Part shown: in pieces, positions 7,773 through 14,670 of the stretch
Layout of the letters: each line of letters opens with the position of its first letter
Numbering within the stretch: the stretch's first letter is position 1
Assembly: GCF_004570325.1 (NCBI RefSeq)
Contig: NZ_SPQO01000042.1
Span: 1 to 35,783 of the forward strand
Direction: 5' to 3'
Length of the DNA: 35,783 nucleotides
Source of the DNA: Mycobacterium sp. PS03-16
GTDB taxonomy: Bacteria; Actinomycetota; Actinomycetes; Mycobacteriales; Mycobacteriaceae
Notes under the pieces: model-generated
What the model was told of the DNA's origin: nothing
What the model saw: only the letters and a program-made list of their open reading frames with translations
Database searches by the model: none
Position numbers and translations under genes: made by a program

Positions 7773-8089
7773 CATTTCACCCCTTTGGATCGTCGTCGAC
7801 CTGCGGTGATGCGCGCCAGCACGCCGGCGAGCTCGAGGCCCGCCGCGACACCGATCATCGCGGCGGCCGCGGTCAACTGGGGCGCGCGCACCCGCGCGCC
7901 GTCCTCCCCCGCACCGATGCGCGGAAAGTCTTGGGATGCACCGCCCGTCGGCGACGTGGCACTGGTCGGCGGCGCCGCGGCGACCACGACGCCGTCAGCG
8001 GGCGTCAGCGGCCGCTTGAGCGGTGGCGGCGCGCCGGGCACTGCGCTCCCCGGCGCGGGGAACGGACCGGCGTCGCCGGTCGCGGTCAC
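7769..8089 (-). CDS. Small proline/alanine-rich protein with one C-terminal membrane helix, unknown function
   Basis: I do not recognise this 106-residue protein. Residues 1-70 are rich in Pro, Ala and Gly and look disordered. A hydrophobic segment of about 20 residues (LTAAAAMIGVAAGLELAGV, about 72-92) is followed by a basic end, RITAGRRRSKGVKC. Its GTG start overlaps the monooxygenase stop as GTGA, the same coupling seen through the transporter operon, which is the main evidence that it is real. The topology resembles the tail of the CoxG-like protein next door, so it could tether a soluble partner to the membrane; that is inference only. The stop lies within the promoter of the next operon. 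Confidence 0.6.
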   Translation of the reverse strand: MTATGDAGPFPAPGSAVPGAPPPLKRPLTPADGVVVAAAPPTSATSPTGGASQDFPRIGAGEDGARVRAPQLTAAAAMIGVAAGLELAGVLARITAGRRRSKGVKC

Positions 8090-9084
8090 CGCTGTGGCCC
8101 GTCCACGAGCTCGGCGAAGGTGCGGATGGTCGGCGCCCGGCTCTCACCCGGGCGCACGAACGGCACGATCGACACCTGGTTGACGCCGAGCGACTCGATC
8201 TCCTTGAGTCGCTGGGCACATTCGGCGGGGGTACCGGCGAGTGCGAACAGGTCGACCAGTTCATCGGGCACCAGGTCGGCGTGCGAGGCCTCGGTGCTCA
8301 TGTGCTCGTAGTAGTTGTACGACTCGCGGATCCGGTCGATCGCCTTCTCCAGCGCGGGTTCCACCTGCGCCGGCAGCGGGCGGATCGCGACGCGGGAGAC
8401 GTGGGCGCGGACCAGGTCGCGCGCCAGGGTGCGGTCGTCGTCGATGGCCGTCGGCGTCCAGAGCACGATGTGCAGATCGTCGAGCGTGCGCCCGCTCTCC
8501 TCGGCACCGGCCGCGATGGTCTCGAGTGCGGCTTCGATGAAATGCGGTGCGGTGCCGACCAGGACGATCACCCCGTCGGCGACGCGGCCGGACATCCGCA
8601 GGATCTTGGGCGCGGACGCCGCGATGTAGATCGGGATGTCGACCGGCTCGGAGAGGTAATTGAGGTGGTAGTCGGCGCCGCTGGTGGCCTCCTGCACCTT
8701 CTCCCCCCGGAACAGCGCCCGCAACTGGCCGATGGACCGCTCGAGCTCGGCGAGCTTCTGCGGTTTGAGCCCCATGGTGCGCAACGAGGAATCACCGGTG
8801 CCGATGCCGAGTGCCACCCGGCCGCCGGTGAACTCCGCCAGCGTCGCCCACGTGGACGCCAGCAGCGACGGGTGACGGGTGACCGCGTTGGTGACCCCGG
8901 TACCGAACACGATGCGCTCGGTCCCGACGGCGGCCGCGCCCATCACCGTCGAGGACTCGCGCCAGATGTTCTGCGAGTCACCGAACCACACGTTGTCGTA
9001 GCCGAGCGATTCACACAGTTGCACGTAGTCGCACATCGCCCCGACCGGTTCCGTCGGGAAGAGACCGACTCCCTTGCTCAACAC
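8086..9084 (-). CDS. Luciferase-like (LLM) flavin or F420-dependent oxidoreductase
   Basis: This 332-residue TIM-barrel protein belongs to the bacterial luciferase superfamily. Visible family features are LGYDNVWFGDS near the N-terminus, the TGVTNAVTRHPSLLASTWATLAEFTGGRVALGIGTGDS block (core strands and cofactor loop) and IPIYIAASAPKILRMSGRVADGVI. Members use reduced FMN with oxygen, or coenzyme F420, and include RutA and methylene-tetrahydromethanopterin reductase-like enzymes; mycobacteria have many F420 versions. The cofactor cannot be settled by eye. The GTG at 9084 has GGAGG eight bases upstream; a TTG follows directly. It is divergent from the CoxG-like gene and behind operator site 2, so it probably acts on the compound handled by the Mo-hydroxylase or on its product. 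Confidence 0.88.
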   Translation of the reverse strand: MLSKGVGLFPTEPVGAMCDYVQLCESLGYDNVWFGDSQNIWRESSTVMGAAAVGTERIVFGTGVTNAVTRHPSLLASTWATLAEFTGGRVALGIGTGDSSLRTMGLKPQKLAELERSIGQLRALFRGEKVQEATSGADYHLNYLSEPVDIPIYIAASAPKILRMSGRVADGVIVLVGTAPHFIEAALETIAAGAEESGRTLDDLHIVLWTPTAIDDDRTLARDLVRAHVSRVAIRPLPAQVEPALEKAIDRIRESYNYYEHMSTEASHADLVPDELVDLFALAGTPAECAQRLKEIESLGVNQVSIVPFVRPGESRAPTIRTFAELVDGPQR

Positions 9085-9102
9085 CTGCTCGACCTCCTAC
9101 CG

Positions 9103-9119
9103 TTGGATATCGTATCCAA
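9103..9119. promoter_or_regulatory. Operator site 2, perfect palindrome in a divergent promoter region
   Basis: TTGGATATCGTATCCAA is a perfect inverted repeat with 7-base arms and a 3-base centre. It lies between the LLM monooxygenase and the CoxG-like gene, so one bound dimer could control both. It is the best-formed of three related sites in the island; the others precede the binding-protein and GntR genes. Confidence 0.7.
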
Positions 9120-9147
9120 TCGTAAGTCCACTCCTCCGGCCCCACAA
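9119..9147 (-). promoter_or_regulatory. Promoter of the LLM monooxygenase gene
   Basis: On the minus strand TTGTGG (9142-9147) is followed by 17 bases and TACGAT (9119-9124). The -10 abuts operator site 2 (9103-9119), placing the operator over the expected start of transcription. Confidence 0.5.
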
Positions 9148-9174
9148 CCGGAAGCGACGAAAAGGTGAACACGA

Positions 9175-9762
9175 ATGCGGCTCGTCAACGAATTCACGGT
9201 CGACGCCCCGCTCGACGCCGCCTGGTCTGCCTTGACCGACATCCCGGCGGTCGTCGGGTGCATACCGGGTGCCGAACTCGACGGCCGCGACGGCGATGAC
9301 TACCGCGCCAGCGTCACAGTGAAGGTCGGCCCGGTGGGCATGACGCTGTCCGGCGTCGCGACCGTCGTGCACCGTGACGACACCACCCACGAGATGGTCG
9401 TGCGCGGCCAGGCGCGCGACCGGAGGGGGAACGGCTCGGCCGAGGCGACGGTGACGATGACCGCGCGCGACGCCGGTGCGCAAGCGGACGTCACGGTGGT
9501 GACCGAACTCGAACTCGGCGGGCGCGTCGCCCAGTTCGGCAGCGGGGTGATCACCCAGGTCGGCAACCGCATCCTGGCGCAGTTCGTCGTCCGCCTGAAC
9601 GCGATGATGACCGGTGGCGCCCCCGCCCCCGCCGTGGCGGCCGTGCCGCAGGCCGAGCCGTCCCGCCGCCAGGTGTCCGAGCGCATGACGCTGCTCGTCA
9701 CGGCGCTGGCCGGCGTGGCCCTCGGCCTGGCGATCGGGCGTGCCGCGCAACGGATCCGCTGA
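9175..9762 (+). CDS. CoxG-like SRPBCC protein with C-terminal membrane anchor
   Basis: This 195-residue protein starts MRLVNEFTVDAPLDAAWSALTDIPAVVGCIPGAEL, the typical opening of CoxG (CO dehydrogenase subunit G) proteins, a START/SRPBCC hydrophobic-ligand fold. The conserved VKVGPVGMTLSGVATV and FGSGVITQVGNRILAQF stretches follow. After a Pro/Ala linker (149-166) comes a single membrane helix (about 171-189). Family members associate with Mo-hydroxylases, and in mycobacterial CO dehydrogenase CoxG has been linked to membrane association and quinone delivery. Here it probably couples the form II hydroxylase to the membrane quinone pool. It is transcribed away from the LLM gene and ends one base before the RidA-like gene on the other strand. 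Confidence 0.9.
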   Translation: MRLVNEFTVDAPLDAAWSALTDIPAVVGCIPGAELDGRDGDDYRASVTVKVGPVGMTLSGVATVVHRDDTTHEMVVRGQARDRRGNGSAEATVTMTARDAGAQADVTVVTELELGGRVAQFGSGVITQVGNRILAQFVVRLNAMMTGGAPAPAVAAVPQAEPSRRQVSERMTLLVTALAGVALGLAIGRAAQRIR

Positions 9763-9763
9763 C

Positions 9764-10237
9764 CTAACCGGCGCCCCGGTCGGCGACACCGACGACCAGG
9801 TCGAGCTCCACACACGCTCCGCCCGGCAGCGACGCCACCCCGATCGCCGTCCGCGCATGGGCGCCGGTGTCGTCGCCGAACACCTCGAGAAGCAGCCGGG
9901 ACGCACCGTCGATGACGGCCGGGTGCGTGTCGAAGTCGGCTGTGGCGCGCACATATCCGCGCAGATGCACCAGCGCGGTGACGGCGTCCAGGCCGACCGC
10001 CGCGTCGACGGCCCCGAGCAGGTTCACCGCGGCCAGCCGCGCCTGCGCGACGGCCTGCTCGACCGTGACGTCGTCGCCGACCACCCCGCGCAGGGCCGGT
10101 GCGCCGGCGCTGCGGGCGGTGGCGCCGGAGACCCACAGCTGATCACCGCACCGGCGGCTCGGGAAGTAGGCGCCCTTCGGGGCGGCCGGCGGCGGGACGT
10201 CGAAGCCGAGATCTGTCAGCCGCTGCCGCGGTGTCAC
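9764..10237 (-). CDS. RidA/YjgF/UK114 family protein
   Basis: This 157-residue protein has the Rid fold signature: LWVSGATA near residue 34, a central ATADFDTHPAVIDGASRLLLEVFG region, and the conserved RTAIGVASLPGGACVELDLV with Arg129 in the position of the substrate-carboxylate-binding arginine of RidA. Archetypal RidA hydrolyses reactive enamines/imines to ketones and ammonia; RutC, a relative in pyrimidine breakdown, is an aminoacrylate deaminase. The GTG start at 10237 overlaps the GntR stop as GTGA. Being co-transcribed with the regulator and next to an LLM oxidoreductase suggests a nitrogen-containing substrate. The N-terminal extension before LWVSG is slightly longer than in E. coli RidA. 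Confidence 0.87.
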   Translation of the reverse strand: MTPRQRLTDLGFDVPPPAAPKGAYFPSRRCGDQLWVSGATARSAGAPALRGVVGDDVTVEQAVAQARLAAVNLLGAVDAAVGLDAVTALVHLRGYVRATADFDTHPAVIDGASRLLLEVFGDDTGAHARTAIGVASLPGGACVELDLVVGVADRGAG

Positions 10238-10950
10238 GACGCGGTGCCGGCTTCCTCCCGGGCGAACAGCTCGCGCAGGTGGTCGACCGCGTGGGAGCGG
10301 TGCTGGTAGTTGATCGCGACGGTGCGCTCCACATCGCGGGCGGCCAACGCCTCGACCAGCAGCACGTGCTCGTCGTTGACCTTGCAGAGGTCCATGAGGT
10401 GGGCGTACAGCGGCCGGTAGGCGTCGGCGGTGTTCCACAGCTGGGTGACCAGCCGTTTGGTGCGCGCCATCCGGCTGGTCTCGAAGGTGAGGAAATGGAA
10501 TCGTCGGTTGGCCACCCCGACCGCGATGAGATCGCCGTCGGCGGCGGCGCGGTCCATCTCGGCCATCTCCGCGCGCATTGCCTCGATGATCTCGTCGGTG
10601 ACGGTCGGCATCGCGTCGCGGATGAGTTCCTCCTCGAGGATGTCCCGGATCCGGAACACCTCGATCAGCTCCTCGAGGCTCAGCTGCGCGACGCGGTACC
10701 CGCTGTGCGGGACGTAGGTGATGTACTCCTCGGCCTCGAGGGTCTTGAGCGCCTCGCGGATCGGGATCCGCGACATCCCGAACTGTTCGGCCAGCGTCTC
10801 CTGCACGATCCAGCTGCCCGGCGCGAGCTTGCCGGTGGTGATGTCGCGGCGCAACGCCTCGGCGACCGCCTGCTGGGCGGTCTTGGGCCGGACGAAGTCG
10901 GCGCGAGGCTTGTCGGCGGCGGTGCGCTTGGTGGCTGTTCGCGGAGGCAT
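10234..10950 (-). CDS. GntR-family transcriptional regulator, FadR/FCD subfamily
   Basis: This 238-residue regulator has an N-terminal winged helix (QQAVAEALRRDITTGKLAPGSWIVQETLAEQFGMSRIPIREALKTLEAEEYI, about residues 27-80) and a C-terminal FCD ligand domain. FCD candidate metal or ligand His residues are visible in NRRFHFLTFE and in EHVLLVEALAARDVERTVAINYQHRSHAVDHL. Such proteins usually repress a neighbouring catabolic operon until a carboxylate-type inducer binds. A palindrome-like operator lies 22 bases before its ATG and matches sites at 7736 and 9103, so autoregulation plus control of the whole island is likely. Its stop overlaps the RidA-like start. Confidence 0.93.
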   Translation of the reverse strand: MPPRTATKRTAADKPRADFVRPKTAQQAVAEALRRDITTGKLAPGSWIVQETLAEQFGMSRIPIREALKTLEAEEYITYVPHSGYRVAQLSLEELIEVFRIRDILEEELIRDAMPTVTDEIIEAMRAEMAEMDRAAADGDLIAVGVANRRFHFLTFETSRMARTKRLVTQLWNTADAYRPLYAHLMDLCKVNDEHVLLVEALAARDVERTVAINYQHRSHAVDHLRELFAREEAGTAS

Positions 10951-10971
10951 ACGGTCTCGCTTTCGCTAATA

Positions 10972-10988
10972 TTGGATACTCTATGCGA
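10972..10988. promoter_or_regulatory. Operator site 3, before the GntR gene
   Basis: TTGGATACTCTATGCGA has an exact left half and five of seven matches in the right half of the palindrome at 9103. AATATTGGATAC is identical to site 1. On the minus strand a TAGAGT that could serve as -10 lies inside it, fitting autorepression. Confidence 0.6.
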
Positions 10989-11030
10989 TTGCCGCGCCGC
11001 GACGCCACCACCGCGCCGCGGCGACCGTCC

Positions 11031-11960
11031 TCACCGCTGATGCCCGAACAACGTGCGGACGAAGCCGACGATCCGCGCCGCATCCACACCCGCGGGGTCC
11101 TGATCGGGGTCGTAGATCACCATGCTCAGACCGGCGCACCCGCCGGACCGCAGCACCACGTCGGCCAGCTCGGACAGCTGCGCCCACGTCAGCCCACCCG
11201 GCTCGTCGGGCACGTCGGGCAGCCCCTGGGCCGCGAACTCCCGCGGATCGAGCACATCGAGATCGATGTGCAGCCACCATCTGCGCGCGCCGGCGGCCAG
11301 GGCCGTCACCGCCTGATGGGCGGTGCCCGCCGGATCGGCGGCGACGGTGATGTGCGGCGTCAGCCAGACCCCGCAGCCGGCGAGCGTGCCGACGTTGAAC
11401 TGCGCGCGCCACTGCGCGTCCCGGGGGCCGACGACCGCCAGCCGGTCGCGTGGGAGGACCGGCAGCATCTCGGCCAGCGGGCCGCGGAGCAGGCGGCCCG
11501 ACAATCCCAGCAGTAGCCCGATCTCGGTGTTGGCGGCCTCGCCGTCCTCGGACACGTCGAGCGGCATCGTGTCCTCGTGTCCGTCGACGAACACCAGTCC
11601 GACGTCGGGCGCATGCCTCGAGCAACCCGCCATGATGCCGAGCAGCGACGCGCAGTCACCGCCCACGACGACCGGGAAACGCCCGCCGTCCAACGCCGCG
11701 CCGACCCGCTCGGCGAGCGCCCCGGTCATCGCGGTCAGCGCCGGTTCGTTGATCAGCCCGGTGAGTTCACCGCGCATCGGCGTGGGCGGCGGCAGATCGA
11801 GGTCGGTGTCCGCCACCACCGGATGGGCGCCGAACGCCGCAGCCAGACCGGCGCGGCGCAGGGCCCGTGCGGCCCGCGCCTGATTGCCGGGTCGCCCGTA
11901 ACCGTCGAACGGCACCCCGATGAGGTCGATGCCGGTGATCGTGCTGCCGCCCGTGCTCAC
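11031..11960 (-). CDS. Arginase/ureohydrolase-fold protein with altered metal site
   Basis: This 309-residue protein has the ureohydrolase layout: VVVGGDC (residues 97-103), FVDGHED (124-130) and HIDLDVLDP (231-239). Family enzymes (arginase, agmatinase, formimidoylglutamase) hydrolyse guanidino or amidino groups with two Mn ions. Asp126, His128, Asp130, Asp233 and Asp235 are in ligand positions. The usual GGDH histidine is replaced by Cys103, and the usual late EINP-like motif reads IYDPDQDP. It may be single-metal, use another metal, or have changed chemistry. The GTG start overlaps the HAD-phosphatase stop (GTGA), so the two form an operon. A place in the upstream nitrogen-compound island is possible but not shown. 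Confidence 0.8.
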   Translation of the reverse strand: MSTGGSTITGIDLIGVPFDGYGRPGNQARAARALRRAGLAAAFGAHPVVADTDLDLPPPTPMRGELTGLINEPALTAMTGALAERVGAALDGGRFPVVVGGDCASLLGIMAGCSRHAPDVGLVFVDGHEDTMPLDVSEDGEAANTEIGLLLGLSGRLLRGPLAEMLPVLPRDRLAVVGPRDAQWRAQFNVGTLAGCGVWLTPHITVAADPAGTAHQAVTALAAGARRWWLHIDLDVLDPREFAAQGLPDVPDEPGGLTWAQLSELADVVLRSGGCAGLSMVIYDPDQDPAGVDAARIVGFVRTLFGHQR

Positions 11961-12730
11961 ACCAGCTCGATGGCCTCGGCGATCGACGGCAACACCCGGC
12001 TGGGCCGGTACGGGAAGCGCTCGACCTCCTCCACGCTGGTGGACCCGGTGAGCACCAGGATGGTCTCCAGGCCCGCCTCGATACCGGCCACCACGTCGGT
12101 GTCCATCCGGTCGCCGACCATCACCGTGCTCTCCGAGTGGGCCTCGATGCGGTTGAGCGCACTGCGGAACATCATCGGGTTCGGCTTGCCGACGAAGTAG
12201 GGCTCCCGGCCGGTGGCCTTGGTGATCATGGCCGCCACCGATCCGGTGGCGGGCAGCGGGCCCTCCCCCGACGGGCCCGTGACGTCGGGGTTGGTGGCGA
12301 TGAACCGCGCGCCGCCGAGGATCAGCCGGACCGCTTTGGTGATCGCCTCGAACGAGTAGGTGCGGGTCTCACCGAGCACCACGAAGTCCGGCGCCACATC
12401 GGTCAGGGTGTATCCGGCCTCGTGCAGCGCGGTGGTCAGCCCCGCCTCGCCGATGACGTAGGCCGACCCGCCCGGCAGCTGATCGGCCAGGAACGTCGCG
12501 GTGGCCAGGGCCGAGGTCCAGATCGAGTCCTCGGGGACGATCAGCCCGGACCGGGTCAACCGCGCCGCGAGATCGCGCGGTGTGAAGATCGAGTTGTTGG
12601 TCAGCACCAGAAACGGCCGCTGCAGCTCGGTCAGCCGGGCCAGGAATTCCGCGGCGCCGGGCAGCGCGTGCTCCTCGCGGACCAGCACGCCGTCCATGTC
12701 GGTCAGCCAGCATTTCGGGGTTCCACGCAC
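11957..12730 (-). CDS. HAD-IIA family phosphatase (NagD-like)
   Basis: This 257-residue protein has all four HAD motifs: nucleophile WLTDMDGVL (Asp11, Asp13), LVLTNNS, the lysine motif in GKPNPMMF, and VGDRMDTDV. The cap lies between motifs II and III as in subclass IIA. Relatives dephosphorylate small sugar or glycerol phosphates, p-nitrophenyl phosphate or UMP; the true substrate is unknown. The GTG at 12730 is chosen because similarity starts there; the open frame continues upstream without family resemblance. A CAGACT seven bases before the GTG could be a weak leaderless -10. It is coupled to the arginase-like gene and divergent from the serine hydrolase. Confidence 0.88.
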   Translation of the reverse strand: MRGTPKCWLTDMDGVLVREEHALPGAAEFLARLTELQRPFLVLTNNSIFTPRDLAARLTRSGLIVPEDSIWTSALATATFLADQLPGGSAYVIGEAGLTTALHEAGYTLTDVAPDFVVLGETRTYSFEAITKAVRLILGGARFIATNPDVTGPSGEGPLPATGSVAAMITKATGREPYFVGKPNPMMFRSALNRIEAHSESTVMVGDRMDTDVVAGIEAGLETILVLTGSTSVEEVERFPYRPSRVLPSIAEAIELV

Positions 12731-12793
12731 GCATCCCAGTCTGTCAGTGATCTCGGTCGGCGCAACGGATCGCAGCCGGCCGGCCGGGCGAAC

Positions 12794-12799
12794 TAGGGT
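12794..12799 (+). promoter_or_regulatory. -10 element for the serine hydrolase, leaderless start
   Basis: TAGGGT is followed by seven bases and then the GTG start, so transcription should begin at or next to the start codon. No Shine-Dalgarno sequence is needed and none is obvious. Confidence 0.5.
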
Positions 12800-12806
12800 C
12801 GGCGGG

Positions 12807-13973
12807 GTGACCGAACGCGCCGCCGTCCCGCCCGGCCTCACGCTGGAGAACTGGCAGACCATGCCGCACCTGCACTGGGCGTTCCAGCATCTGGCAGACT
12901 TCCTGCCCACCGCCGTGATCTCCCGGGGCTCCGGCCCGGTCGCCGAACTGCCCGCGCGGGCCGAAGGCCTCGCCGGCCTCCCGCTACCCGACGGCTCGAC
13001 GGTCGGCGGCGTCATGGCGGGCACCGCCACCGACGGGTGGATCGTCACCCAGCACGGCGACGTGCTCGAGGAGCACTACCCGGGCGACATGGCTGCGGAC
13101 ACCGCGCATCTGCTGATGTCGGTCAGCAAGACCCTGATCTCGACGGTGGCCGGGGCGCTGGCCGGGGCGGGCACCCTCGACCTCGACCGCCCGCTGCGCT
13201 CGTACATCCCGGAGTTGGCCGGCGCCGGATACGCCGACGCCACCCCGCGCCACCTGCTCGACATGCGGTCGGGCATCGCCTTCTCCGAGGACTACCTCGA
13301 CCCGCACGCCGAGGTGCGTCTGCTCGAACAGGCCATCGGGTGGGCGCCGCGCACGGTCCCCGGCCTCCCCGACACCATGTACGGCTATCTGCGCACGCTG
13401 CGCCGGCAGGGCCCGCACGGCGGTCCGTTCGACTACCGCTCCGGGGAGACCGACATGCTCGGCTGGGTGTGCGAGGCGGCGGCAGGCGATCGCATGCCCG
13501 CGCTCATGTCCGAGCTGCTGTGGAGCCGTCTCGGGGCGCAGGCCGATGCGGTCATCGGCATCGACCGCGAGGGCACCGGGATGTTCGACGGCGGGATCAA
13601 CGCCTGCCTGCGCGACCTGGTCCGGTTCGGCAGCCTGCTGCTGCGCGACGGGGTGTCGCTGACCGGTGCGCAGGTGATGACGCCGGCGTGGGTCGCCGAC
13701 ACGCTGACCGGTGGCCCCGACTCGCGGGCGGCGTTCGCCGGCAGCCGCGACGCCCGCCGCTTCCCCGGCGGCATGTACCGCAACAACTGGTGGCTGCCCT
13801 ACCCCGGCGCCGATGTCGCGCTGTGCCTGGGCATCCACGGACAGATGATCTACGTGCACCGGCCCTCCGGCGTGGTCGCCGCGAAGCTGTCCAGTTGGGC
13901 ACTGCCCGAGGACGACGCCGCGCTGTCCGCCACGCTGGCCGCGTTCGGCGCGGTCGCCACCCACCTGAGCTGA
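12807..13973 (+). CDS. Serine hydrolase, beta-lactamase (class C/esterase) family
   Basis: This 388-residue protein has the SxxK motif SVSK (Ser105, Lys108) after HLLM, then RHLLDMRSGIAFSEDY and FDYRSGETDMLGWVCE, where Tyr is the probable second catalytic residue. It ends with a GIHGQMIYVH strand where penicillin-binding proteins have KTG/HxG. This places it with EstB-type esterases and class C-like beta-lactamases (Pfam Beta-lactamase). No clear signal peptide is seen, so it is probably cytoplasmic and may be an esterase or amidase rather than an antibiotic-degrading enzyme. The GTG start is inferred from the upstream -10; the frame is open further upstream but overlaps the divergent HAD gene. 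Confidence 0.87.
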   Translation: MTERAAVPPGLTLENWQTMPHLHWAFQHLADFLPTAVISRGSGPVAELPARAEGLAGLPLPDGSTVGGVMAGTATDGWIVTQHGDVLEEHYPGDMAADTAHLLMSVSKTLISTVAGALAGAGTLDLDRPLRSYIPELAGAGYADATPRHLLDMRSGIAFSEDYLDPHAEVRLLEQAIGWAPRTVPGLPDTMYGYLRTLRRQGPHGGPFDYRSGETDMLGWVCEAAAGDRMPALMSELLWSRLGAQADAVIGIDREGTGMFDGGINACLRDLVRFGSLLLRDGVSLTGAQVMTPAWVADTLTGGPDSRAAFAGSRDARRFPGGMYRNNWWLPYPGADVALCLGIHGQMIYVHRPSGVVAAKLSSWALPEDDAALSATLAAFGAVATHLS

Positions 13974-14034
13974 CCGCGGCCATCCGGGCCGCCCGCGGCG
14001 CCGAATCACCGTCGACACCGGGAAGGAGAAGCTC

Positions 14035-14667
14035 ATGCTCGGGGGCATCGTGAGATTCGCAGTACAGATCGGTGAATCGGCGCTGGCCGCCGTGGGCGTG
14101 CGCGCCGGCACCGAAGAACCCGCCTACACCTCCGAACCACTGGCCGACGGGGTGGAGATCCGCCGCTACGGTCCCCGCATCGCGGCCCAGACCACGGTCG
14201 CCGCCGCCACCGAGACCGCCCGCAGCGAGGGCTTCCGCCGGCTCGCCGGCTACATCTTCGGCCGCAACCACACCGCCCAGCGGATCGCGATGACCGCACC
14301 GGTCGCCCAGTCGGCCGACCGCCGCGGACAGCGGATCGCGATGACCGCACCGGTCGCCCAGACCGGCGCCGACGACGGCTCGACCATCCGCTTCTTCATG
14401 CCGGCCAAGTGGACGATGCAGGACCTGCCCACACCTGACGACGACCGCGTGACACTGGTCGAGGTGCCGGCCGAGACGCTGGCCGTGCTCCGGTTCACCG
14501 GTGACCGCGGCGCGGACAGTGTCGCCGCCCGCACCCGCCAGCTCACCGACACGCTGCGCGCCACAGGGTTCGCCCCGACCGGCGCACCCACCGCGTGGTT
14601 CTACGATCCGCCGTGGACGCTGCCGTTCCTGCGCCGCAACGAGGTGGCGGTTCCCATCGACGCCTGA
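14035..14667 (+). CDS. SOUL/HBP family heme-binding-like protein
   Basis: This 210-residue protein has the SOUL signature: an EEPAYTSEPLADGVEIRRYGPRIAAQT opening, then FRRLAGYIFGRN, IAMTAPV and a C-terminal AWFYDPPWTLPFLRRNEVAVPI. SOUL proteins bind heme or tetrapyrroles in eukaryotes; bacterial roles are unclear. The ATG has AAGGAG six bases upstream. The segment QRIAMTAPVAQ occurs twice, encoded by identical 33-base DNA repeats. It ends three bases before the convergent DUF2469 gene, so there is no room for a separate terminator. Confidence 0.88.
   Translation: MLGGIVRFAVQIGESALAAVGVRAGTEEPAYTSEPLADGVEIRRYGPRIAAQTTVAAATETARSEGFRRLAGYIFGRNHTAQRIAMTAPVAQSADRRGQRIAMTAPVAQTGADDGSTIRFFMPAKWTMQDLPTPDDDRVTLVEVPAETLAVLRFTGDRGADSVAARTRQLTDTLRATGFAPTGAPTAWFYDPPWTLPFLRRNEVAVPIDA
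14278..14361 (+). repeat. Identical 33-bp direct repeat inside the SOUL gene
   Basis: Bases 14278-14310 and 14329-14361 are identical and in frame, 51 bases apart start to start. Each encodes QRIAMTAPVAQ, separated by SADRRG. Two IAMTAPV copies are common in bacterial SOUL proteins, but perfect DNA identity suggests recent duplication or gene conversion. Confidence 0.9.
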
Positions 14668-14670
14668 GCG

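Noticed and set aside
12807..13973. Antibiotic-resistance beta-lactamase
   Set aside because: No export signal and esterase-like motif set; the SxxK motif alone does not show drug hydrolysis.
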